64,000 nt of DNA from Chloroflexota bacterium (GTDB lineage Bacteria; Chloroflexota; Dehalococcoidia; Lucifugimonadales; Lucifugimonadaceae), in NCBI GenBank assembly GCA_002730555.1, contig PCAM01000003.1, forward strand, positions 1 to 64,000, read 5' to 3'. Of the stretch, positions 1-9,676 are shown one piece after another (within the stretch, counting starts at the first letter, position 1; the number at the start of each line of letters is the position of its first letter). Position numbers and translations under genes: made by a program. Under the pieces are notes generated by a model. It was not told the origin of the DNA and searched no databases. It saw nothing but the letters and a program-made list of their open reading frames with translations.

Positions 1-968
1 CGGTGATCGGGCTGGCCACCGCTCTTCTCGCCGTGATCGTCCACACCGGGCATGCGACGCTCGCGTTCACACTGATCGGCACCGGCTTGTTGGCATTTGT
101 CTGGTTGTTGGCCTATCGTCAGCGTGTTGCAGACCGGATGGAGCTCGGGATGGTGACGGCGATTGCGGCGGTGGCGCTCGGGCTCGGTGCGTTCCCTGAA
201 CTGTTCTTATTGAATGACGACATATCGCGTCAGAACACGGTGTTCAAGTTCTACCTGCAGGCCTGGATCCTTTTCGGTATCGCAAGCGCGTACCTGTTGT
301 GGCGACTTTGGGCGTTCGGCGAATCGGCGTTCTCCGGTGGGGAGTTCCTCACCTGGAAGCGCGTCAGGGGAGCGGGGATCGGCGTATTCGTCCTGATGCT
401 TGCGATCGGATTGATCTACCCGGCACTGGCGACGCCAGCCCGGATTTCGGACCGAATCAACACACATGAATCCGGGCTGGACGGCACGGCTTTTATGGCC
501 GATGCGGTGCTTTTCGAGCAACAGGGCCCCTTGGCACTCGGCGATGACGTCAAAGGCATCCGATGGTTGGAGGAGAACGTCGAGGGTTCGCCGATAATCG
601 TCGAAGGGATTAGCGCTTTGTACGGGTGGGGCAATCGCGTCTCCATTTATACCGGCCTGCCCGCCGTTATAGGGTGGGAGTGGCACCAGATCCAGCAGCG
701 GCCGGGGTTTGAATTTGACGTCGTACAACGTCGGTATGAAGTCGATAACTTTTACTCCACGCCCCATGAGCTGGCGGCCGTAAATCTGCTCCGGAAGTAC
801 GACGTGAAATACGTCTATGTGGGCGAGTTGGAACGCACACACTACCCCGGCATCGGTACGGCAAAATTCCGGAGGATGGAGAGCTACGGACTTACGCTCG
901 TGTATGAGGAATGGCCCGTCGCGATCTACGAATACCGGGATCCCGGCCCGCCCGTCGTCAGCAGGTAA
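1..968 (+). CDS. DUF2298 / Chlor_Arch_YYY membrane protein, C-terminal part (5' cut by window)
   Basis: Only the C-terminal part is visible; the reading frame is open to the left edge, so the true start lies outside. The visible part begins with several hydrophobic segments (about residues 1-70 and 75-100, then another near 120-145). A soluble tail of about 170 residues follows, with the 'GIRWLEENV...PIIVEGISALYGWGNRVSIYTGLP' style of sequence, shown here in two pieces: WLEENV and YGWGNRVSIYTGLPAVIGWE. This combination is typical of the DUF2298 (YYY) family, large polytopic proteins found mainly in Chloroflexota and archaea and thought to be glycosyltransferase-like. Function in this organism is unknown. 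It is followed 21 bases later by a second membrane protein gene on the same strand. Confidence 0.85.
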   Translation, partial: VIGLATALLAVIVHTGHATLAFTLIGTGLLAFVWLLAYRQRVADRMELGMVTAIAAVALGLGAFPELFLLNDDISRQNTVFKFYLQAWILFGIASAYLLWRLWAFGESAFSGGEFLTWKRVRGAGIGVFVLMLAIGLIYPALATPARISDRINTHESGLDGTAFMADAVLFEQQGPLALGDDVKGIRWLEENVEGSPIIVEGISALYGWGNRVSIYTGLPAVIGWEWHQIQQRPGFEFDVVQRRYEVDNFYSTPHELAAVNLLRKYDVKYVYVGELERTHYPGIGTAKFRRMESYGLTLVYEEWPVAIYEYRDPGPPVVSR

Positions 969-989
969 CGGGATGAGATACTGAAAGCC

Positions 990-1670
990 ATGTTCTCGAC
1001 ATCCTTCCACCCGAAACGCACCGGACTGCAGGTGCTGATCGTCTCGGTACTGATCAGCGCTGCGCTTGCGGTCTCCTCGCTGCTCATAGGTGAATTCGGT
1101 GAAACAGACGGGCAGATACTTCTGACCGCTCTCGCCGTGGCGGCGGCGAGCGTTCTTACCCTGGCGAACGGAATCGCCCTGGAGAAAGGGAGAAGCCACC
1201 TGGTCGGTCCACTGGCGATCATGGTTTCGATCCTCGGTTTCGCCGTATCGATAGTCGCGATCTGGGATGACTTCTCGTCCAACGACATAATGAGGACGGG
1301 GGCAAGCGCCATAATCCTCGGGGTCGCGCTGACGCACTGGTCCCTGGTGTCGATGGCACAGACGCTGGCGCGCTACCGATGGTTGAAGACCGTGGCGTAT
1401 CCACTGAGTGGCCTGCTGGCGGCGTTCCTGATCGGCGCTATCTGGGAGCGTGTGGGCAACGCAGCGACCCCTCAGACCGTCGGCGTGGTCGCCATCCTCA
1501 CGGTGGCGGTCTCGATCATCCTCCCGGTGCTCCAGCGCCTTTCCCCCCTTGAGAGACCGAAGCGGCGCCAGATCAACTACTGCCCGTATTGCGGAAAGCG
1601 GTTGAACGCAGGCGCCGGAGCCATCAGATGCCCATCGTGCGAGGCGGCGTTCCGGATCCGCTCGGCGTGA
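990..1670 (+). CDS. Polytopic membrane protein with C-terminal zinc ribbon
   Basis: This 226-residue protein has about six hydrophobic segments between residues 14 and 185. It ends in a soluble tail with two CxxC knuckles (CPYCGKRL and CPSCEAAF, residues about 198-220), the signature of a small zinc ribbon. I do not recognise a named family. The ATG at 990 has only a weak purine stretch upstream, but the frame fits and no better start is seen. It lies directly behind the DUF2298 gene and may share its transcript. The zinc ribbon probably faces the cytoplasm; a sensory or assembly role is possible, but nothing in the sequence decides it. Confidence 0.7.
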   Translation: MFSTSFHPKRTGLQVLIVSVLISAALAVSSLLIGEFGETDGQILLTALAVAAASVLTLANGIALEKGRSHLVGPLAIMVSILGFAVSIVAIWDDFSSNDIMRTGASAIILGVALTHWSLVSMAQTLARYRWLKTVAYPLSGLLAAFLIGAIWERVGNAATPQTVGVVAILTVAVSIILPVLQRLSPLERPKRRQINYCPYCGKRLNAGAGAIRCPSCEAAFRIRSA

Positions 1671-1683
1671 GGTCGTCCGTTAA

Positions 1684-2313
1684 CTAGGAAACCGCGTCGG
1701 GCACGATCAGCCCGTAATCACCGTCATGTCGCCTGTAGATGACGCTGATGTTGCGGTCCGTCACGTTCTGGAAAACAAAGAAACTGTGACCCAGCAGTTC
1801 CATCCGGCTGGACGCCTCTTCCACGGACATCGGCGCCATCTCGTGCGTCTTGGTGCGCACAATGCGCCCGTCTTCAAGCTCGGACACCGTCTCGCCATCA
1901 TCAGCCACGGCAACATCGGCGCCTGCGGGTGTTGCTGAAGTCTCAGATGAAGCATCTACAGGCGTCAATTCTTGGAGAACCGTCGCTTCCCACTCCGTGA
2001 AACTGGTCCGGCGTTTGGAGTGTCGTGTGCGGTAGCGTCGAATCTGTCGCGCAAGGACATCGGTAAGGGTGTCAATTGCGATGTAAAGGTCCTCGGCGCG
2101 TTCTTCCGCCCTGAGCACCGTGCTGCGTTTCAGCGCCACCGTCACCTCTGCGACAAACCTGTCTGAAGCAATTTTCGTACCTTCTTTGCGCAGCACAAGT
2201 CGGACGGGCACATCACCCCGCAGGCGACTCGCCACCTTTGCAAGCCGTTTCTCGGCGTACTCGTTTACGGCGGGGCTGGACGGCAGGTTCTTGGCGGTGA
2301 CGGTCAGTTCCAT
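1684..2313 (-). CDS. hpf: Ribosome hibernation promoting factor, long form (HPF/RaiA family)
   Basis: The protein is 209 residues from the ATG at 2313, which is preceded by a strong GGAGGTG site about 8 bases upstream. The frame stays open further 5', but that start has no such site. Residues 1-100 form the S30AE/RaiA domain (start MELTVTAKNL, then a basic stretch RRYRTRHSKRR). An acidic linker follows (about 115-150). Residues 150-209 match the C-terminal dimerisation domain of long HPF (MSVEEASSRMELLGHSFFVF, then VIYRRHDGDYGLI). Long HPF dimerises 70S ribosomes into inactive 100S particles in starved cells. The gene stands alone, convergent with the zinc-ribbon protein gene. Confidence 0.93.
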   Translation of the reverse strand: MELTVTAKNLPSSPAVNEYAEKRLAKVASRLRGDVPVRLVLRKEGTKIASDRFVAEVTVALKRSTVLRAEERAEDLYIAIDTLTDVLARQIRRYRTRHSKRRTSFTEWEATVLQELTPVDASSETSATPAGADVAVADDGETVSELEDGRIVRTKTHEMAPMSVEEASSRMELLGHSFFVFQNVTDRNISVIYRRHDGDYGLIVPDAVS

Positions 2314-2425
2314 TGAGATGCACCTCCAGGATTCGCCATTCGGCTGGTAGTCGCTCGCGTGCGGGACGGCGCCCGACGAGGACTCCATTTTACGGTCCTG
2401 ACCGGTCAATAGTGTGGGTGTGAAT

Positions 2426-2593
2426 ATGAGGATTGAGAACCTGGTGAGTCAGGTGATAACCACATCCACGGATACGTTGTTCCCGGCATGTTGCGTACAT
2501 TGCAACAGGAACGGGGATCTCCTGTGCGAAAGTTGCCTGAATGACGCCACCCGGCTGGTGTCTGACGGTTCATGTCGCCCTCGGGGCAAGTAA
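2426..2593 (+). pseudogene. Remnant of comF: N-terminal double zinc ribbon only
   Basis: A 55-codon ORF starts at ATG 2426 and stops at 2591-2593. It contains LFPACCVHCNRNGDLLCESC, the opening of ComF-type phosphoribosyltransferases (a hydrophobic helix, then 'LFP..C..C....LLC..C'). Where ComF continues with a second knuckle of the CPRCG type, this ORF reads SCRPRGK and stops. Nothing resembling the phosphoribosyltransferase domain follows; a HAD gene starts 31 bases later. I read it as a truncated comF. It could instead be a free-standing small zinc-ribbon protein, since the frame is intact. Confidence 0.5.
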
Positions 2594-2624
2594 CGGGTTG
2601 GGCGGACGTTGTAGGATTTCCGGC

Positions 2625-3356
2625 GTGACATCTCATATTCGCGCCGTCTTTTTCGACCTGTATGACACGCTTATTGGTTTCGATCCTCCCAGAGAAGTGA
2701 TCCAGGGGCGTGCCATGGGTACTCAGGGCCTGACGTCTGATAAGGACGGCATCGACGCCGGGTACGCGATGGCTGATTCGCTGATGGCGGAGCAGACGGC
2801 GCAAGCGCCATTGAGCGCGCTCACGGCCGAGGCACAATCGGATTTCTTTGCGCGTTACGAGCAGTTGATCCTGCGGGGCGCCGGCCACGACGTGGATCTT
2901 CAGACCGCCGGCGATGTCTGGAGGGCGGTGCGGAGGCAGGAGTACGGTTTCGCCCTCTACCCGGACGTAACGCCGGCCCTGGATTCTTTACGAGCCGATG
3001 GCTACGTGATCGGCGTGATTACGAACATGAGCCGCCCGGGAGAGGACGTGGCCGAGACCATGGGGTTCCGGGATAGCGTGGACTTCACCCTGAGCTCGAT
3101 GGATGTGGGGGCGAGCAAGCCGGACCCACAGATGTTCCGTGCGGCGCTGTCCCGGGCCGGAGTTGACCCCATACAGGCGGTCCACGTCGGAGATCAGTTA
3201 GAGACCGACATCGATGGCGCGCGCGCCGCTGGGTTAAATCCGGTCCTGATCGACCGTCATTCGGCGGCTACCGATTACGATGACTGCCCGCGCATCACAA
3301 CGCTGGAAGAGTTTCCGGCGGTATTGAAGGCTCTCAGGATCTCGCCCGGGGAATAG
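2625..3356 (+). CDS. HAD-superfamily hydrolase
   Basis: From the GTG at 2625 (AGGA about 10 bases upstream) this is a 243-residue haloacid dehalogenase-like phosphatase. Motif I is FFDLYDTL near the N terminus, with the nucleophile Asp and the second Asp in DLYDT. Motif II is the Thr of GVITNMSRP, motif III is the Lys of GASKPDP, and motif IV is VHVGDQLETDIDGARAAG. An alpha-helical cap lies between motifs I and II. Domain order and length fit the phosphoglycolate phosphatase/dehalogenase-like subfamily I; the substrate cannot be read from sequence. It follows the comF remnant and converges on mfd, with only 3 bases between the two genes. Confidence 0.88.
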   Translation: MTSHIRAVFFDLYDTLIGFDPPREVIQGRAMGTQGLTSDKDGIDAGYAMADSLMAEQTAQAPLSALTAEAQSDFFARYEQLILRGAGHDVDLQTAGDVWRAVRRQEYGFALYPDVTPALDSLRADGYVIGVITNMSRPGEDVAETMGFRDSVDFTLSSMDVGASKPDPQMFRAALSRAGVDPIQAVHVGDQLETDIDGARAAGLNPVLIDRHSAATDYDDCPRITTLEEFPAVLKALRISPGE

Positions 3357-3359
3357 CCG

Positions 3360-6300
3360 CTAGGTTCCACCCGCAGCGGCGCCCGCATCCGCCAGCACGG
3401 AAAGGAACTGCTGCCGGAAGCGGCCAAGCTCCTCAAGCGTCCAGATCAGCTCTTCCCGCCACCCCGGATCTTCGCGATCTATGTCAAGCCGGATCTGCAT
3501 GTGACCCACCGTCACACCCCGTTTGAGCACTTTTTGCAGGACCCTTCGCGCGCCGCCCGTCGCTTCGTCGAGCGAGAGGGTGATGCGCTTATCGGTGGCG
3601 ACCACCGTGTTCACGCCACAGGTCTCGGACAGGACGCGGACCCTGGCCGTGTAGAGCAGGACCGCTGTCGGCCCCGGGATTCGTCCGAACCGGTCCTCCA
3701 GCTCCTCTTCAAGTTCTTCTACTTGATCCAGCGACCGGATGGCGGCCAGGCGTTGATATATGTCCAGGCGCTCCACCAGGTCCTCAACGTAGTAGTCGGG
3801 CACCAGTGCCTCGACCCCGAGATCGATCCGCGTCGTGGAGAACCCGGGGACTTCGTCCGGGGCGTCCTTGCCTTCGCGCAGCGCACGCGCCGCCTGAACG
3901 GCCCGGGACAGGAGCGAGTTGTAGAGATCGAATCCGATCGCCGCGATGTGCCCGCTCTGCTGGTCGCCGAGGATGTTGCCGGCGCCCCTGATCTCAAGGT
4001 CGCGCATCGCTATCCGGAACCCGGCGCCGAGCTCGGTGGCGGCCAGAATGGTGTTAAGTCTCTGGTCCGCCTGTTCGGTGAGTTGCTTGCCCTTCGGGAC
4101 GAGGAAATACGAGTACGCCCGGTTGGTGCCGCGACCGACGCGGCCACGGAGCTGGTAAAGCTGTGACAGACCGAACATGTCTGCACGGTCAACGATGAGC
4201 GTATTAACGTTGGGCAGGTCCAGTCCACTCTCGATGATGGTCGTGCAGACGAGGACGTCGAACTCGTGCGCCGCAAACGCGGTCATCACCTTTTCCAGGT
4301 TGTCCTCGCGCATCTGGCCGTGGCCGATGACGATCCTCGCTTCGGGGACCATCTGCTGGAGCTTGTACGCCGTGTGCTCGATGTTCTTGACGCGGTTGTG
4401 GACGAAGAACACCTGTCCGCCGCGGTCCATCTCACGCAGCACGGCCTCGCGGATCAGATCGTTGCTCTCCTCGGAGACATAGGTCTTGATGGACAGACGC
4501 TCGTCCGGCGGCGTCTCCATCGTGCTCATGTCCCGCACGCCGGAGAGCGAGAGGTGGAGCGTGCGGGGTATCGGCGTGGCGGACATAGCGAGCACGTCGA
4601 CCTCTGAGCGGAACTGCTTGAGGCGTTCCTTGTGGATCACGCCAAATCGCTGCTCTTCGTCGATCACCACCATGCCCAGGTTTTTGAACGATATGTCACG
4701 CTGCAACATGCGGTGCGTGCCGATGCAGATATCGATATCGCCGGACCGGACACCGGCGGCGATGTCGCGCTGCTCTTCGTTGGTCCGGAACCGACTCAGC
4801 ACATCCACTCTCACCGGAAAAGCGCTCAGACGTTCAGCGAAAGTCTGGTAGTGCTGTTGCGCGAGGATCGTCGTCGGGACAAGCATTGCCACCTGCCTGC
4901 CGCTCTCAACGACCTTGAACGCCGCCCTCAACGCCACCTCCGTCTTCCCGTACCCGACGTCCCCGCATATCAGCCGGTCCATCGGCCGCGGGGCTTCCAG
5001 GTCGGTCTTCACATCGGCGATGGCCGATAGCTGGTCCGACGTCTCCTCAAACGGGAAACTGGCCTCAAGCCTGTCCTGCCACGGCGTATCGCGATTAGCC
5101 TGCAATCCCGGCACAACCTCACGGGAAGCGTACAGGGCGATAAGGTCGGCGGCGATCTGCTCCGTGGCGCGACGCACGCGGGCCTTGGTGCGCGTCCATT
5201 CCTGGGTGCCCAGACGTGTGAGTCTTGGCGGCACGTCGGCAGCGCTGCGGTATAGGCTCAGGCGGTCGACATGCTCCGTGGGAACGTAGAGCCGATCGTC
5301 ATCTGCGTACTCGACCAGCAGATACTCGCGTCCCTCGTCTTTTGCTGCCTCGGCCCCGATGAACCTGCCGACACCGTGTTCAACGTGGACCACATACACA
5401 CCGGGCCGCAGATCGCTCAATTTTACGCCCCTACGTATCGGCCTCCGCCGAATCCTGCGGCGTTCCTTGGAGACGCCAAACACTTCCCGGTCCGTGAGCA
5501 GCGTTAACGGGCTCTCGCCGATGGGTGCCATCACGAAACCTTCGCGCAACTGCCCCTGCACAAAGATCGCCGTGCCGGGTTCTGGTTCCTTTAGAGGGCC
5601 CTTCGCCACGGCGTGGGGCAGCCCCTTCTCGTGCGCCATTTCGGCCAACCGTTCAGCGTGCTGCGTCAGCACAACAACCCGGTATCCCGCGGCTCGGCGG
5701 CGTTCGATCTCCTCCAGCGCCTTTTCCGCCTCGCCGCCGGAAAACGAGGATATCTCAAACGGCAGTCGTTCGGCGGAACCTGGAAGCCGGTCGTCGTCGA
5801 CTCCGAACGGCGAAATGGCGACCGAACGCTCGCGGCCGTTCATGGCGTCGGCCATCAGGCCCCATTCGAGGTGGGGCAGTGGAAATCCACCCGGGATCTC
5901 GCCCCGTGTGGCCTTGGTGATCCTGAGCTGCTCCATGCGTCGGTTCGCCGACCGAGAGGCCTCTTCGATGGCGCTGGGGCGCAGCGTCACCAGGAGCGCT
6001 CCCGGCGGCATGAAGTCGAACAACGAGCCGTGGTTGAAAAGCCCGGAGTAGTAGGACAGCTCCTCGCGCATCTCGCCGCGAAGCACCCGGCCCAGTTCTT
6101 CCGTGATCCGGTCTTCCACGCGGGCGGCCCGCCCGGAGAAGTCGAGTCCGGTGATCAGATCTTCGACCCGTCCGCCGTCTGAACGCAGGGGAAGAGTTTC
6201 TTCGGCCGGCACGATGGTGACAACAGCCGCCGGCTCGACGGAGCGCTGCGTCTCCGGGTCGAACACCCGGATGCTGTCCACCTCGTCGCCGAAGAACTCG

Positions 6301-6896
6301 ATGCGATACGGGACATCTGACGAGACCGGGAACACGTCCAGGATGCCCCCACGCCGGCTTATCGTGCCGGGAACCTCGACCGTGGGCTCAACCTCATACC
6401 CGATCTCGATCCATGTCTCCACGAGCTTGGCCGGGGCGGACACGTCGCCCACCTCGACCCGGTATGAACCGGCCCGGAACGTTTTCGGGTCCAGCGTTTT
6501 CTGTGAAAGGGCCAGGGCGGATACGACGACGAGGGGAGGGCGGGGCGCCAGGCGGTCTTCAAGGGCGGCGAGGGATCGGAGCCGTTGATGCGTGGCACCG
6601 CGGTCCGGGCTCAGACGCTCATACGGGAGGGTTTCGTTCTCAGCGAACTGGTAGATAGGGGCATTATCACCGAGCCATGTGTACAGCTGGGCGGTGAGGC
6701 GGCGTGCCGACTCCGGCTGCGGCGTGACTACGACGATAGGCGCGCCCAATGAGCGCCACAGCGCTCCCACCGCATAGGGTGTAGGCGCATCGGGCGCAAT
6801 CAACACCTCCCGGGATCTGGGCGCCCGGAGACGGTGTATCAGCTCCTGGAACCGCTCACTCTCTGAGAGCAGAGGCAGGAGGGCTGAAAGGGTCAT
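3360..6896 (-). CDS. mfd: Transcription-repair coupling factor Mfd
   Basis: Mfd removes RNA polymerase stalled at DNA damage and recruits UvrA. The N-terminal third resembles UvrB (UvrA-binding part). A CarD-like RNA polymerase interaction domain follows (GVYVVHVEHGVGRFIG...YLLVEYADDDRLYVP). Then come the two RecA-like translocase domains, with Walker A (GDVGYGKTEVALRA), the DEEQ box (VVIDEEQRFG), SATPIPRTLH and the TRG/VI motifs (QLYQLRGRVGR). The C-terminal TRCF domain is complete. Length is about 1178 residues from ATG 6896, normal for Mfd. The frame also has an ATG at 6941, giving 15 more residues without a ribosome-binding site, so I prefer 6896, where the sequence begins MTLSALLPLL. Confidence 0.97.
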   Translation of the reverse strand: MTLSALLPLLSESERFQELIHRLRAPRSREVLIAPDAPTPYAVGALWRSLGAPIVVVTPQPESARRLTAQLYTWLGDNAPIYQFAENETLPYERLSPDRGATHQRLRSLAALEDRLAPRPPLVVVSALALSQKTLDPKTFRAGSYRVEVGDVSAPAKLVETWIEIGYEVEPTVEVPGTISRRGGILDVFPVSSDVPYRIEFFGDEVDSIRVFDPETQRSVEPAAVVTIVPAEETLPLRSDGGRVEDLITGLDFSGRAARVEDRITEELGRVLRGEMREELSYYSGLFNHGSLFDFMPPGALLVTLRPSAIEEASRSANRRMEQLRITKATRGEIPGGFPLPHLEWGLMADAMNGRERSVAISPFGVDDDRLPGSAERLPFEISSFSGGEAEKALEEIERRRAAGYRVVVLTQHAERLAEMAHEKGLPHAVAKGPLKEPEPGTAIFVQGQLREGFVMAPIGESPLTLLTDREVFGVSKERRRIRRRPIRRGVKLSDLRPGVYVVHVEHGVGRFIGAEAAKDEGREYLLVEYADDDRLYVPTEHVDRLSLYRSAADVPPRLTRLGTQEWTRTKARVRRATEQIAADLIALYASREVVPGLQANRDTPWQDRLEASFPFEETSDQLSAIADVKTDLEAPRPMDRLICGDVGYGKTEVALRAAFKVVESGRQVAMLVPTTILAQQHYQTFAERLSAFPVRVDVLSRFRTNEEQRDIAAGVRSGDIDICIGTHRMLQRDISFKNLGMVVIDEEQRFGVIHKERLKQFRSEVDVLAMSATPIPRTLHLSLSGVRDMSTMETPPDERLSIKTYVSEESNDLIREAVLREMDRGGQVFFVHNRVKNIEHTAYKLQQMVPEARIVIGHGQMREDNLEKVMTAFAAHEFDVLVCTTIIESGLDLPNVNTLIVDRADMFGLSQLYQLRGRVGRGTNRAYSYFLVPKGKQLTEQADQRLNTILAATELGAGFRIAMRDLEIRGAGNILGDQQSGHIAAIGFDLYNSLLSRAVQAARALREGKDAPDEVPGFSTTRIDLGVEALVPDYYVEDLVERLDIYQRLAAIRSLDQVEELEEELEDRFGRIPGPTAVLLYTARVRVLSETCGVNTVVATDKRITLSLDEATGGARRVLQKVLKRGVTVGHMQIRLDIDREDPGWREELIWTLEELGRFRQQFLSVLADAGAAAGGT

Positions 6897-7167
6897 CCAG
6901 TCGTTTCCACTAACCTGACTAGCACGCCAATAAACCAGCATCGTTTGCTGGCCCGGCTACCCATTGATCATAACAACAGGTTGGTCCGTTTCGCTATCGT
7001 GTCATCACGGGTTAGATCAGTAAATCCAGGTAAATGCGGGGCGAATCGGGGGCAAAAGGGCCGGTATAATTCAAAGTGGCGCGAATCCATCCCGAGCGAA
7101 CACGAGTCGAACACGGGCCAAACGCGCCGTTTTTACGGCTAACCAACCCCTTCCAGACGATCTTTTT

Positions 7168-8397
7168 ATGAGTGCACAAGGCAGCAAGTCCGCGCGCGTC
7201 CAAGACCGGCCCAACCGTCTCGTTGTCAAACTGGGCACAAACCTGTTGACCGGCGGCGGCGAGACGCTTGATATCGAGATCATGGCTGACCTCGTTGGGC
7301 AAATGGCGTCGCTCATCAAAGACGGGCATGAGGTTCTGGTCGTCACTTCCGGCGCCGTGGCTGGCGGACGCAGGGTCGTGGCAAGACAACCCGGAATCGG
7401 GCAACCCGGAAATGGCGATGTGCCGGGCCGGCAGGTGCTGGCGGCGCTTGGGATGCCGGAGCTCATGCGCACCTATGACGAACTATTCGCAGAACACGAC
7501 ATTGCCGTGGCGCAGACCCTGATCTCACGGCCCGATATCGCAAACCGGCAACGCTACCTCAACGTGCGCAATACGTTGGAATCCATCCTGAACATCGGCG
7601 CCGTGCCGATCATCAACGAGAACGATGTCGTAACCGTGGAAGAGCTGGAGGGTGATGTGTTCGGCGACAACGATCGCCTGTCCGCTTCAATCGCGAATGC
7701 CGTCAACGCCGACGGCCTCCTGTTGCTGGGCCACGAGGACGGCCTGTTCACGGCCGACCCGAACGTTGATAAGACGGCCAAACGGATCGAATCGGTAGTG
7801 CATATCGACGACCGGATCGAGGCGATGGCGGGAGATGCGCGTGACGGAAGAGGGCAGGGTGGCATGCGTAGTAAGGTGGAGGCCGCCCGCATGGCGACCC
7901 GCTTCGGTGCTTACACGGTGATCGCGGCGGGAAGAACTCCCGGCGTGATAGGGCGCATCGCAAACGGCGAGGGCATCGGGACGCGCTTCAAGCCGACCAC
8001 GGATCGCGTCGAGGGCTGGAAACGCTTTCTGCTCACCGGCAAGGCCAGCAGCAGGGGTGGTGTCGTCATCGATGCCGGCGCAACAAAGGCCCTCCAGTAC
8101 GGCGGCAACAGTCTGCTGCCGGCCGGCGTCCTGCGCGTGGACGGTTCGTTTGAGCGCGGCGCCAACATCTCGATTCTCGAACAGGCGGGCGACGTCGTGG
8201 CATGGGGTATCACCAACTACCGATCAACCGATATCGAACGGATCCTGGGGGTTCGTTCGGACAGGATCGAATCGATTCTCGGTTACGGGTACGGGCCTGA
8301 TATCGTCCATCGCAACAACATGGCCCTGGCGGGCAACGGACACGAAACCACGACGGACGCCGACTCGGAATCTACGGAAAGGGCGGCGGAACGATGA
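7168..8397 (+). CDS. proB: Glutamate 5-kinase with PUA domain
   Basis: First step of proline synthesis: ATP-dependent phosphorylation of glutamate to gamma-glutamyl phosphate. The amino acid kinase domain spans about residues 15-270 (RLVVKLGTNLLTGG, VTSGAVAGGRR, VPIINENDVV, FGDNDRLSA, GGMRSKVEAAR). A C-terminal PUA domain lies at about 285-385 (GVVIDAGATKAL...SLLPAGVLRVDGSFERG), as in full-length ProB. Length is 409 residues. Its 3' end overlaps proA by 4 bases (ATGA), so the two are translationally coupled. The 226-base gap separating it from the divergent mfd must hold the promoter. Confidence 0.97.
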   Translation: MSAQGSKSARVQDRPNRLVVKLGTNLLTGGGETLDIEIMADLVGQMASLIKDGHEVLVVTSGAVAGGRRVVARQPGIGQPGNGDVPGRQVLAALGMPELMRTYDELFAEHDIAVAQTLISRPDIANRQRYLNVRNTLESILNIGAVPIINENDVVTVEELEGDVFGDNDRLSASIANAVNADGLLLLGHEDGLFTADPNVDKTAKRIESVVHIDDRIEAMAGDARDGRGQGGMRSKVEAARMATRFGAYTVIAAGRTPGVIGRIANGEGIGTRFKPTTDRVEGWKRFLLTGKASSRGGVVIDAGATKALQYGGNSLLPAGVLRVDGSFERGANISILEQAGDVVAWGITNYRSTDIERILGVRSDRIESILGYGYGPDIVHRNNMALAGNGHETTTDADSESTERAAER

Positions 8398-9674
8398 CTG
8401 TAAGCAACGGATCACGATTTAACGAGCAGGCAGTTGCAGCGCGCGCAGCCGGCAAGACGCTCGCCGCGGCGGACACGGACCAAAAGAACGATTTCCTGGC
8501 GGCGCTAGCCGGTGCTCTCGAGGCGCGGAACGACGAGATCGTGGCCGCAAATCTGCTCGACGTTTCCGCCGCAGGGTCCAACGGATTGGGCGATCACATA
8601 GTCGACCGTTTACGATTGGACGCGGAGGGGATCAAAAAGATCGTCTCGGACGTCAGGCACGTCGCATCGCTGGACGATCCGGTCCGGGAGCAGATCGAGG
8701 AGTACACACGACCAAACGGACTGGATATCGAGCGCGTCCGTGCGCCCCTGGGCCTGATCGGCGTGATCTACGAGAGCCGCCCCAACGTGACGATCGATAT
8801 CGCCGCGCTCTGTTTGAAAGCCGGCAATACGGTCATCCTCAGGGGTGGCCGTGAAGCCATCCATTCCAACAAGGTGCTCGCCGGGATCGCCCGGGACGCC
8901 CTGGAATCGTCCGGGCTTCCCGCCGACGCCATCCAGTTCATCGACTCAACCGATCGCGCCATCGTCGACGAGATGCTCAAGGCCCGGGGGTTGATCGACC
9001 TCCTGATTCCACGCGGCGGTGAAGCGCTCATCAACCGTGTACGGGAAGACGCCCGCGTGCCCGCCATCACGGGCGGCATCGGCGTGTGCCACACATACGT
9101 GGACGTCGCGGCCGACCTTGAGAAGGCCGTCGCCATCGTAGTTAACGCCAAAACACAACGCCCAAGCGTGTGCAATGCGCTGGACACTTTGCTTATCCAC
9201 GAGAAGGTGGCTCCCAACTACCTGCCGCCCATCGTGAAGGGATTGATCGACCGGGGTGTCGAGGTCAGGTGCGACGGGCGTTCGCTCGCCATCCTTGAGC
9301 CAGCGCTAGGCGGGGACTCGTTGCGAAGCGCTGGAGACGACGACTACGGACAGGAGTTCCTGGCGCTTGTGGCCGCCGTGAAGGTGGTCGATTCCATAGA
9401 CGATGCGCTCGACCATATCGACAGGTTTGGATCGAGCCACTCCGAGGCCATTGTCACGGAGGATAAGGACACGAGTGAGTGGTTCCTCTCCACCGTGGAC
9501 GCTGCCGCCGTGTTCTCGAACGCCTCGACCTACTTTCATGATGGCGGCGAGTTTGGACTTGGTGCAGAAGTCGCAGTCAGCACGGATCGACTGCACGCTC
9601 GCGGCCCGTTGGGTCTGCGGGAGATCACCACATACAAGTGGGTCGTCCGTGGCGACGGTCAGGTGCGCAGCTAG
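8394..9674 (+). CDS. proA: Gamma-glutamyl phosphate reductase
   Basis: Second step of proline synthesis: NADPH-dependent reduction of gamma-glutamyl phosphate to the semialdehyde. The 426 residues have the aldehyde dehydrogenase-like fold. Visible signatures are APLGLIGVIYESRPNVT, LKAGNTVILRGGREA, the catalytic Cys in RPSVCNALDTLL and the C-terminal FGLGAEVAVSTDRLHARGP. It overlaps proB by 4 bases and is followed 2 bases later by a small gene of unknown function, probably part of the same transcript. Confidence 0.97.
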   Translation: MTVSNGSRFNEQAVAARAAGKTLAAADTDQKNDFLAALAGALEARNDEIVAANLLDVSAAGSNGLGDHIVDRLRLDAEGIKKIVSDVRHVASLDDPVREQIEEYTRPNGLDIERVRAPLGLIGVIYESRPNVTIDIAALCLKAGNTVILRGGREAIHSNKVLAGIARDALESSGLPADAIQFIDSTDRAIVDEMLKARGLIDLLIPRGGEALINRVREDARVPAITGGIGVCHTYVDVAADLEKAVAIVVNAKTQRPSVCNALDTLLIHEKVAPNYLPPIVKGLIDRGVEVRCDGRSLAILEPALGGDSLRSAGDDDYGQEFLALVAAVKVVDSIDDALDHIDRFGSSHSEAIVTEDKDTSEWFLSTVDAAAVFSNASTYFHDGGEFGLGAEVAVSTDRLHARGPLGLREITTYKWVVRGDGQVRS

Positions 9675-9676
9675 CC

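Noticed and set aside
207-1337. Long minus-strand ORF of 376 codons across the DUF2298 and zinc-ribbon genes
   Set aside because: Its translation is rich in Arg, Asp and His as expected for a shadow frame in GC-rich DNA, and the opposite strand holds two clear membrane proteins.
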